Part shown: positions 1 to 4,676 of the stretch, piece by piece
How positions within the stretch are numbered: position 1 is the first letter of the stretch
Layout: the number at the start of each line of letters is the position of its first letter
Assembly (NCBI GenBank): GCA_052034295.1
Contig: JBPOIS010000140.1
Coordinates: forward strand, 1-7,018
Origin: JBPOIS01 sp052034295
GTDB lineage: Bacteria > Pseudomonadota > Gammaproteobacteria > Pseudomonadales > Moraxellaceae
Direction: 5' to 3'
DNA length: 7,018 nucleotides
Made by a program: the position numbers and the translations under genes
Notes under the pieces: model-generated
Told to the model about the DNA's origin: nothing
Databases searched by the model: none
Seen by the model: the letters and a program-made list of their open reading frames with translations, nothing else

Positions 1-27
1 TGCACTCAGGGAGCAGGCTTGCGCGGG
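1..27. repeat. Extragenic direct repeat, copy A (partner at 332-358)
   Basis: Aligned without gaps to 332-358, 22 of 27 bases agree; the shared core reads CTCAGGG, two variable bases, CAGGC, one variable base, TGCGC. The copy begins at the window edge, so the full element probably extends to the left. Together with the conserved 19-mer that follows at 27-45 this looks like a dispersed extragenic repeat rather than chance similarity. The family is not named here because it cannot be compared with the rest of the genome. Confidence 0.5.
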
Positions 28-45
28 CTGAGCGTAGTCGAAGCC
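27..45. repeat. Extragenic 19-bp repeat, copy A (partner at 285-303)
   Basis: GCTGAGCGTAGTCGAAGCC recurs at 285-303 with one substitution (G to A at the eleventh base). The 16 bases from 28 to 43 are also the near-complement of 325-340. Sequences of this type, with a GAGCGTAGTCGAAG core, are common as extragenic hairpin arms in several proteobacterial genomes; that statement is from general knowledge and not from a search. Confidence 0.6.
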
Positions 46-80
46 TTTGCGCTCAAGATTCTTTGCTGGGCCTTCGGCGA

Positions 81-106
81 CCTACTTTTGTTACGACAAA
101 AGTAGG
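81..106. repeat. Perfect 11-bp inverted repeat (hairpin)
   Basis: CCTACTTTTGT (81-91) and ACAAAAGTAGG (96-106) are exact reverse complements around the 4-base loop TACG. The arm is too AT-rich and lacks a following T-run, so it is not a standard intrinsic terminator. It sits 36 bp after the 19-bp repeat at 27-45, an arrangement echoed by the second repeat copy and the hairpin at 379-406. A mobile miniature element or a palindromic protein-binding site are alternatives. Confidence 0.65.
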
Positions 107-284
107 CAAAACCATTTGCCCCCGCAAAACTCGCGGGCAGCCGGGCTCTCTTCGGCGGTCAGGTTGGTGCGGCGGTTGTGCTCTTTACGGATGCTGAGCG
201 GGCTCGGACAGTTGCGGGGACCTTTACGGTAGTCAATGGTGTTAAGGATCAGAGGCTGTCAAAAATAAAAGCGGGTTTTTGCTG

Positions 285-341
285 GCTGAGCGTAATCGAA
301 GCCGAAGCGGCGTTGAAGCCTGCCCTTCGGCTGCGCTCAGG
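285..341. repeat. Imperfect inverted repeat containing repeat copy B
   Basis: The 16-base arm at 286-301 pairs with 325-340: 13 Watson-Crick pairs, two G-T pairs and a single mismatch, with a 23-base loop. The left arm is copy B of the 19-bp repeat (285-303) and the right arm leads directly into copy B of the direct repeat (332-358). This is the layout of a REP- or MITE-like extragenic element. No transposase or target-site duplication is visible. Confidence 0.55.
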
Positions 342-358
342 GGCCAGGCCTGCGCAGG
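332..358. repeat. Extragenic direct repeat, copy B (partner at 1-27)
   Basis: This is the second copy of the 27-bp direct repeat, 22 of 27 bases identical to 1-27. Here it follows the 19-bp repeat, whereas in copy A it precedes it. That is what would be seen if each full element had the 19-mer and its inverted arm first and the left part of copy A were cut off by the window edge. Confidence 0.5.
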
Positions 359-378
359 GGCTCACCGCCATGTGCCCA

Positions 379-406
379 CTGGTTTTTTTCAGGCAAAAAA
401 AACCAG
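379..406. repeat. 11-bp A/T-rich hairpin overlapping the porin terminator
   Basis: CTGGTTTTTTT (379-389) and AAAAAAACCAG (396-406) are exact reverse complements around a six-base loop. The right arm is shared with the intrinsic terminator of the minus-strand porin gene at 395-428, so only one of the two structures can form at a time in the minus-strand transcript. The arrangement may simply reflect a repeat placed beside a terminator. Confidence 0.55.
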
Positions 407-428
407 CACACCACGAACGGGGTGCTGG
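395..428 (-). terminator. Intrinsic terminator of the OmpW-family gene
   Basis: Read on the minus strand, CCAGCAC (complement of 422-428) pairs with GTGCTGG (complement of 403-409), extended by two G-C pairs past one bulged base, and is followed at once by a run of eight T residues (complement of 395-402). It lies about 58 bp past the stop codon of the porin gene and is in the right orientation to end that transcript. Confidence 0.8.
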
Positions 429-485
429 CTTCCGTCAGCAGCAGGGCTGCAGGTGCCGCCGGAGCGGCCCTGCGGTTCCCGGCCT

Positions 486-1085
486 TTAGTACTTGTAGGT
501 GGCGCTCAGGCTGACCACAGTCGGGTTGATTTTCAGGGTGCCGCTGTCGGCGCCGTTGACTTTCAGGTCCGACTTGATGTTGATGTAGCGCACATCCAGG
601 GCCACGCCCCACGGGCTCTTGGGCATCTGGTAGCCGATGCCGACCAGACCGGCCAGACCGACGCTGTCATCGGCCTTCAGGGTGGCCCCAGCCAGTGCGC
701 CCTGGGTTTTTTCGTCATAAATCAGCGTGTAGTTCACACCGACACCGGCATACGGGGTCCAGCCGGTCGGGCTGGGGAAGCTGTATTTCAGCGACAGCAC
801 CGGCGGCAGGTGGGTGACTTCAGCGACTTTGTTGCCGCCCAGGGTCACGTCGTGGGTGAACGGCAGGGCCAGCAGCAGTTCGGTGGACAGGTTGGCGTTC
901 TGGGCCCACTGGTATTCAATGGTGCCGGTCAGGCCGACTTCGTTGCTGACGTCCAGGTCCAGGCTGCCGTGGCTGGCATCCGGGCGCACCTGACCGACAC
1001 CGGCCTTGAAGGTCCACGGCGAGGCGTGGGCAGTGCCCAGGGCCAGCAGCAGTGCGGTGGTGGCGAGACTGATTTGGGCTTTCAT
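486..1085 (-). CDS. ompW: OmpW-family outer membrane beta-barrel protein
   Basis: This 199-residue protein fits the OmpW family of eight-stranded outer membrane barrels (E. coli OmpW is 212 residues), which form narrow hydrophobic channels for small molecules. Residues 1-21 are a Sec signal peptide (Lys2, hydrophobic core to Leu16, cleavage after Ala-His-Ala). The mature part starts with a strand of the W-x-x-K-A-G-V-G type (24-31) and a V-R-P motif. GWTPYAGVGVNYT in the middle is typical of the family. The C-terminal strand ends in an aromatic residue (ATYKY), as needed for barrel assembly by Bam. The start at 1085 has a purine-rich AGGGGGAA seven bases upstream. The gene stands alone, with an AT-rich control region before it and a terminator at 395-428 after it. 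The family is clear; the exact substrate and orthology to OmpW rather than a paralogue are not. Confidence 0.88.
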   Translation of the reverse strand: MKAQISLATTALLLALGTAHASPWTFKAGVGQVRPDASHGSLDLDVSNEVGLTGTIEYQWAQNANLSTELLLALPFTHDVTLGGNKVAEVTHLPPVLSLKYSFPSPTGWTPYAGVGVNYTLIYDEKTQGALAGATLKADDSVGLAGLVGIGYQMPKSPWGVALDVRYINIKSDLKVNGADSGTLKINPTVVSLSATYKY

Positions 1086-1124
1086 GAGGCGTTCCCCCTG
1101 ATTTCACATAAAATCCTCACCTGC

Positions 1125-1260
1125 AAGGGTGCGCTTTTTATCAAAATATTTCAAATTTAATAACCAAATGATAATTAAAGTTTTTTATCAAAAAAACCCG
1201 AGTGTTTTGCTTTTTTTTGCTCAAAAAATCCTTGACCGTATTGGTTGGGTTTTGATCAAC
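1125..1260 (-). promoter_or_regulatory. AT-rich upstream control region of the OmpW-family gene
   Basis: This stretch is strikingly AT-rich beside its GC-rich surroundings, with many A- and T-runs on both strands. It lies directly upstream of the minus-strand porin gene, whose promoter it most likely contains. On the minus strand TTGGTT followed 17 bp later by TTGATA (roughly 1145-1173) is the best-spaced hexamer pair I found, but both match the consensus poorly. A complete FNR/Anr-type box (TTGAT, four bases, ATCAA) was not found, only an isolated TTGATCAA at 1252-1259. Confidence 0.4.
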
Positions 1261-1297
1261 AGGGCTGCCCTGCGCCCCTTTCAAGTCCGTCAGGCAG

Positions 1298-1549
1298 TTA
1301 AGCGCGTTTGGCAATCTGATAGTGGTACCGGCCCTCCACATGGTCCTGCAGCAGCAGGCGATGGCCGAGGTGCTGGCAAAATTTGGGGATGTCGCGCTGG
1401 GTGGACGGGTCCGTGGCCCACACCTCCACCACTTGCCCCGGCTGGGCGCGGCGGATGGCCTGATGCAGCATCATCACCGGTTCCGGGCAGTTCAGGCCGG
1501 TGGTGTCCAGCGGGATCACCGGCAGGTCGGCGGGCAGCGGCTCGGTCAT
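1298..1549 (-). CDS. tusA: Sulfur carrier protein TusA
   Basis: This 83-residue protein (81 in E. coli) belongs to the TusA/SirA family, cytoplasmic carriers that take persulfide sulfur from a cysteine desulfurase on a conserved cysteine and pass it on for tRNA 2-thiouridine synthesis and other sulfur-transfer routes. The active-site motif LDTTGLNCPEPVMM is at residues 14-27, with the catalytic Cys21. A second signature, DPSTQRDIPKFC (55-66 region), matches the RDIPxFC segment that distinguishes true TusA from related SirA-like proteins. The start at 1549 is preferred over in-frame ATGs at 1585 and 1645, because homology begins near residue 10, and because the 1585 ATG falls inside a good candidate -10 box. 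The gene is divergent from corC and followed by a 212-bp gap. No sulfur-pathway partner is adjacent. Confidence 0.9.
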   Translation of the reverse strand: MTEPLPADLPVIPLDTTGLNCPEPVMMLHQAIRRAQPGQVVEVWATDPSTQRDIPKFCQHLGHRLLLQDHVEGRYHYQIAKRA

Positions 1550-1583
1550 GGCAGCAGGTCCGGGCAGGGGCAGGAGAAGCCGC

Positions 1584-1612
1584 ATGGTAAAAGATTTCTG
1601 CCGCCCTGTCAG
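1584..1612 (-). promoter_or_regulatory. Candidate sigma-70 promoter of tusA
   Basis: On the minus strand CTGACA (complement of 1607-1612, five of six consensus bases) is followed after exactly 17 bp by TACCAT (complement of 1584-1589, four of six). Transcription would start near 1577, giving a leader of about 28 bases before the ATG at 1549. This is a motif match only. Confidence 0.45.
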
Positions 1613-1667
1613 GCCCGTGGCCCGCGTGGGCCATGCCGCAGCCATGCCATTGCCGGGCAGAATCGGC

Positions 1668-1673
1668 TATGAT
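1668..1673 (+). promoter_or_regulatory. Candidate -10 box of the corC-lnt operon
   Basis: TATGAT agrees with five of six bases of TATAAT and lies 43 bases before the corC start, between the two divergent genes. I see no good -35 hexamer at 16-18 bp (TGCCAT at 17 bp is poor; TTGCCG is only 12 bp away), so this could be an activator-dependent promoter or a chance match. Confidence 0.35.
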
Positions 1674-1715
1674 CAGCGCGTCCACCGGGTTGAGACGCAC
1701 CGAGAAGTACCTGTC

Positions 1716-2552
1716 ATGAAAGACGAAGACCATTCGTGGTCCATGCGACGCCTGCGCAAATGGCTGAACAACTGGCCGGAATCGCGCGATGAACTGTTGA
1801 ATCTGGTCCAGCACAGCCGGCAGTTCCTGGAGCCGCAGACGGCTGACATGCTGGAAGGGGTGCTCAGCCTGTCGGCCATTTCGCTGCGGGAAATCATGAC
1901 CCCCCGCCCCAGCATCATTGGCCTGTTTGATGACGATGAGCTGCTGGAAATCCTGCCGGTGCTGATCGACAGCGCACACTCGCGCTTTCCGGTGTTTTCC
2001 AGTGAGGACCGCGAAACCGTCACCGGGGTGCTGATGGCCAAGGACATGCTGAAGGTGCTGATGTCGCCGCAGCAGCGCTTTGACATCAAGGCCCATGTGC
2101 GCCCGGTGTTGTTCGTGCCTGAGACCGCACGCGCCGATCAGCTGCTCAGTCAGCTGCAGCTGAGCCAGAGTCACCTGGCGGTGGTGATGGATGAGTTTGG
2201 CCACACCGCCGGGCTGGTCACCCTCGAGGATTTGCTGGAAGAAATCGTCGGTGAAATCGAAGACGAATACGACAATGCCAATGAAAAATCCGCGCTGATC
2301 CAGCCAGACCCGGCGCATCCGGGCTGTTTTTTGCTGGATGCACGCACCCCGATCGACGCGTTCAACGACCAGTTCGACACCACGCTGGTGGGCGATGGCG
2401 TGGAAACCCTGGCCGGTCTGCTACTGGCCGAGCTGGGCCGGGTCAGCAATCTGGTCGGCCAGTCGGTCACGCTGGAGGACTGGACCTTCACGGTGTTGCA
2501 GGCCGATCAGCGCAGCCTGCAGCAACTGCGGGCCTGCCGCCGGGCAGACTGA
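1716..2552 (+). CDS. corC: CorC/YbeX-type CBS-domain protein
   Basis: This 278-residue cytoplasmic protein matches CorC (YbeX; 292 residues in E. coli), linked to magnesium/cobalt efflux and, through its operon, to ribosome and envelope homeostasis; the biochemical role is still debated. Two CBS domains span about residues 58-182: REIMTPRP (58-65) opens the first, HSRFPVF (88-94) lies inside it, and HLAVVMDEFGHTAGLVTLED (153-172) is the second, followed by an acidic EIVGEIEDEYD run. Residues about 200-272 form the C-terminal CorC_HlyC transporter-associated domain. There is no N-terminal DUF21 membrane domain, which separates it from the larger membrane CorC/CNNM proteins. The start at 1716 has GAGAAG eight bases upstream; the open frame continues upstream to 1500 but that part is antisense to tusA and lacks homology. 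Its stop is 3 bp before lnt, the order known from E. coli ybeX-lnt. No ybeY or ybeZ precedes it here. Confidence 0.92.
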   Translation: MKDEDHSWSMRRLRKWLNNWPESRDELLNLVQHSRQFLEPQTADMLEGVLSLSAISLREIMTPRPSIIGLFDDDELLEILPVLIDSAHSRFPVFSSEDRETVTGVLMAKDMLKVLMSPQQRFDIKAHVRPVLFVPETARADQLLSQLQLSQSHLAVVMDEFGHTAGLVTLEDLLEEIVGEIEDEYDNANEKSALIQPDPAHPGCFLLDARTPIDAFNDQFDTTLVGDGVETLAGLLLAELGRVSNLVGQSVTLEDWTFTVLQADQRSLQQLRACRRAD

Positions 2553-2555
2553 CCG

Positions 2556-4082
2556 ATGGCCCGGCCTGCCCTGCTCCTGAACCCCTGGTTTCGGCGTGTG
2601 CTGGCGCTGCTGGCCGGGGCTGCGCTGCCGCTGGCCTTTGCCCCGTATGGCTGGTGGTGGGTGGCGTTTTTGTCCCCGGCGCTGCTGTATGGGCTGCTGC
2701 ACCGGCAAAGCGTGCGGCAGGCCCTGCTGCTGGGTGAGCTGTACGGGTTTGGGCTGTGGGCCGTGGGCGCGTTCTGGCTGTACACCTCGATCCACACCTA
2801 TGGCGACACCCCGGCCCCGCTGGCGCTGGCGATGATTGGCTTTGTGGCTGCGGTGATGGGGCTGTTCACGGCGGTGTCCTGTGCGCTGCAGCAGCGTTTT
2901 TCTGCCGGCTCGCCGCTGGGCTTTGCGGGCTGGTGGGTGCTGGCCGAGTGGTGCAAGACCTGGATGTTCACCGGCTTTCCCTGGCTGCTGGCCGGCTACG
3001 GCCTGACCGGGCGCTGGCTGGATGGCTATGCCCCGGTGGGTGGGGTGCTGCTGGTGTCGCTGGTGGTGGTGCTGTGTGCGGCGCTGCTGGTGCAGACGGT
3101 GCTGCAGCGCAACTGGCGCTGGAGCATTCCGGCGCTGGCACTGCTGGGGCTGGGCCTGTTGCTGGCGCCGATCCAGTGGACCACCCGCAAGCCGACGCCG
3201 CCGCTGTCGGTGTCCTTGATCCAGGGCAATATCCCGCAGGACCTGAAGTGGCTGACCGAATACCGTCAGCGCACCCTGGAGATCTACGCCGGGCTGTCCG
3301 CCACCGAGTGGGGCCGTGACCTGGTGGTGTGGCCGGAGTCATCCATTCCGGTGTTCCAGACCGATGTGCCGCAGTTTCTCGAGGGCATGGACCGCACCGC
3401 CCGGCTGTTTGGCAGTGTCTGGGTGACCGGCATTCCCTGGCAGTCGCTGGACGAGTACCGCGCCGGACAGGATGATTATCCGCCGTTTTACAATGCGATC
3501 ATGGCCCGGGGCGCGGGTGGCAGCGGGCTGTATAAAAAACAGCGGCTGGTGCCGTTTGGTGAATACATCCCGCTGGAAGGGGCGCTGAAGTGGGTGCTGC
3601 CCAACCTGAAGCGCAACATGCAGGTCAGCAGCTTCAGCCCCGGCCCGGCCACCCAGCCGCCCCTGCAGGTCAAAGGCCACCGGCTGGCCGCCGCCATCTG
3701 CTACGAGGTCGCCTACCCGAACCTGACCCGCCGCAATGCCCGCGACAGTGATTTTCTGGTGACGCTGTCCAACGATGCGTGGTTTGGCACCTCGGATGGG
3801 CCATTGCAGCACCTGCAGATGGTGCAGATGCGCTCGCGCGAAACAGGTCGCTGGTTCATCCGCGCCACCAACACCGGGGTGACCGCTTTCATTGACGACC
3901 GGGGGCGGCTGGTGCACCAGCTGGTGCGTTTCCGGCCCGGCGTGCTGCGGGGCGAGCTGCCCGCCATGACCGGCGTCACCCCCTACATGCGCTGGGGTGA
4001 CACGCTGGTGCTGCTGCTGACCGGGACGCTGTTGCTGGCCGGGGTCTGGGGCACGGCGCGCACCGGTCGGCACCTGTCCTGA
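2556..4082 (+). CDS. lnt: Apolipoprotein N-acyltransferase
   Basis: Lnt is the inner-membrane enzyme that adds the third acyl chain to the N-terminal cysteine of lipoproteins, taking it from a phospholipid, and so completes lipoprotein maturation before Lol sorting. The 508 residues match the usual length (512 in E. coli). The N-terminal 206 residues hold about seven hydrophobic segments, the periplasmic nitrilase-like domain runs from about 215 to 475, and a final membrane helix lies near 482-499. The catalytic triad is complete: Glu261 in VVWPESSIP, Lys328 in YKKQRLVPFGE, and Cys382 in AICYEVAYP. SNDAWFGTSDGPLQHLQM (405-422) is the conserved segment near the active site. The ATG at 2556 lies 3 bp after the corC stop with no strong ribosome binding site of its own, which suggests translational coupling. 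All key residues are present, so it should be functional. Confidence 0.96.
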   Translation: MARPALLLNPWFRRVLALLAGAALPLAFAPYGWWWVAFLSPALLYGLLHRQSVRQALLLGELYGFGLWAVGAFWLYTSIHTYGDTPAPLALAMIGFVAAVMGLFTAVSCALQQRFSAGSPLGFAGWWVLAEWCKTWMFTGFPWLLAGYGLTGRWLDGYAPVGGVLLVSLVVVLCAALLVQTVLQRNWRWSIPALALLGLGLLLAPIQWTTRKPTPPLSVSLIQGNIPQDLKWLTEYRQRTLEIYAGLSATEWGRDLVVWPESSIPVFQTDVPQFLEGMDRTARLFGSVWVTGIPWQSLDEYRAGQDDYPPFYNAIMARGAGGSGLYKKQRLVPFGEYIPLEGALKWVLPNLKRNMQVSSFSPGPATQPPLQVKGHRLAAAICYEVAYPNLTRRNARDSDFLVTLSNDAWFGTSDGPLQHLQMVQMRSRETGRWFIRATNTGVTAFIDDRGRLVHQLVRFRPGVLRGELPAMTGVTPYMRWGDTLVLLLTGTLLLAGVWGTARTGRHLS

Positions 4083-4170
4083 CGGCGCTCGGCGAAAAAA
4101 CCCGGCAAGCCATACCGTCTGTGGGGATTTTTTTGCTACACTGCCGCCATCGTTTGGATGTGCACAGACT

Positions 4171-4179
4171 GGAGAGAGG
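4171..4179 (+). promoter_or_regulatory. Strong ribosome binding site of the 4183 gene
   Basis: GGAGAGAGG lies three bases before the ATG at 4183, with its GGAG core eight bases upstream of the start. It is one of the clearest Shine-Dalgarno sequences in the window and fixes the start of a small gene that otherwise has no recognisable homology. A weak -10-like TACACT at 4137-4142 lies upstream without a good -35, so the gene may have its own promoter or be read from lnt. Confidence 0.6.
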
Positions 4180-4182
4180 CTC

Positions 4183-4584
4183 ATGGCCCACGATCATGTC
4201 GTCGAAAACAACCCCCGCCGTGAAACCCTGCTGGCTCTGGTCGGCATCCTCATGTTTGCGGCCATGGTGGTGCTGATTGCCCTGAGCGCATGGCTGCGCC
4301 CGGTGGCTCCGGACACCCAGGAAATGATCGCCCAGCGTGAAGCCGCTGCCGCGCCGGCCCCGGCGGCTGCGCCTGAAGCTGCACCTGCGGCCACTGCCGC
4401 AGCGCCGACCACCACCGCCCCAGCCGATGCGGCCACCGCCACCATGACCACGCCCCCGGCTGCCGACACGGCCACCGCAGCTCCGGCCAGTGCTGCAGGC
4501 ACCGACAATGCCGTGGCCGGCGGCGAGACCCAGGCCCAGAAAGTGGCCGAAGCCGGTCCCTCGACGGTCAAAACCACCAACTGA
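4183..4584 (+). CDS. Small single-pass membrane protein, Ala/Pro/Thr-rich tail
   Basis: I do not recognise this 133-residue protein. Residues 1-14 are polar with a Pro-Arg-Arg just before one long hydrophobic helix (about 15-38), so the N-terminus should face the cytoplasm. The tail (39-133) should be periplasmic. It is almost entirely Ala, Pro and Thr with scattered acidic residues, has no cysteine, heme motif or visible fold, and is probably disordered. Such an anchor-plus-linker layout is seen in membrane-attached cytochromes, TonB-like and peptidoglycan-associated proteins, but the terminal domain those carry is missing here. The gene has a strong ribosome binding site, lies 100 bp after lnt and ends at a good terminator, which supports it being real. 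The composition of the tail also reflects GC-rich codons, so similarity searches would be prone to false matches. Confidence 0.75.
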   Translation: MAHDHVVENNPRRETLLALVGILMFAAMVVLIALSAWLRPVAPDTQEMIAQREAAAAPAPAAAPEAAPAATAAAPTTTAPADAATATMTTPPAADTATAAPASAAGTDNAVAGGETQAQKVAEAGPSTVKTTN

Positions 4585-4601
4585 TCACCCCGGTTCAAAA
4601 G

Positions 4602-4626
4602 AAGCCCCCGCTGTGGGGCTTTTTTT
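4602..4626 (+). terminator. Intrinsic terminator after the small membrane protein gene
   Basis: AAGCCCC (4602-4608) pairs with GGGGCTT (4615-4621) around the loop CGCTGT, and the right arm runs into seven T residues (4620-4626). It lies 17 bp after the stop at 4584. It should end transcription from the corC-lnt side and separate the PLD/repeat-protein pair that follows. Confidence 0.88.
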
Positions 4627-4676
4627 ATCTTTGCATTGCGCATACGCTCATCAACAACCACCAGTGTATTTAAATC

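Larger units (their letters stand above)
1..394. other. Gene-free repeat- and hairpin-rich intergenic region
   Basis: I see no convincing gene here. The short open frames present lack family resemblance, run through hairpins and have no good ribosome binding site. The stretch instead holds two diverged copies of a composite extragenic repeat (see separate entries), a perfect 11-bp hairpin at 81-106, a smaller GC hairpin (CCCGC at 121-125 with GCGGG at 133-137), and a second 11-bp hairpin at 379-406. Positions about 140-280 show nothing I can identify. The left edge of the window cuts into the first repeat copy, so the gene upstream is not visible. Confidence 0.6.

Noticed and set aside
279..1160. 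Long plus-strand open frame of 293 codons across the porin region
   Set aside because: It runs antisense to the OmpW-family gene, which has a signal peptide, family motifs, a binding site and a terminator. The plus-strand product is of the type produced by GC-rich antisense frames and shows no domain.
1195..1225. Possible terminator downstream of tusA
   Set aside because: On the minus strand A- and T-runs around ACTCGG can form only a short AT-rich stem. It cannot be told apart from the general A/T-run character of this island.
1500..1715. 72-residue N-terminal extension of CorC
   Set aside because: It overlaps tusA and its upstream region in antisense, has no homology to CorC, and a better start with GAGAAG eight bases upstream lies at 1716.
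1290..2318. Minus-strand open frame of 342 codons covering tusA and most of corC
   Set aside because: It is out of frame with tusA and antisense to corC, both of which have intact family signatures. The length is explained by GC-rich codon bias.
4096..4134. Possible terminator between lnt and the 4183 gene
   Set aside because: AAAAAACCC and GGGGATTTTTTT can pair only with a bulge across a roughly 20-base loop; the stem is weak, so I do not claim a terminator.
3339..4184. Minus-strand open frame of 281 codons opposite the end of lnt
   Set aside because: It lies antisense to the catalytic domain of lnt, has no recognisable motif and would start next to the 4183 gene without a convincing binding site.
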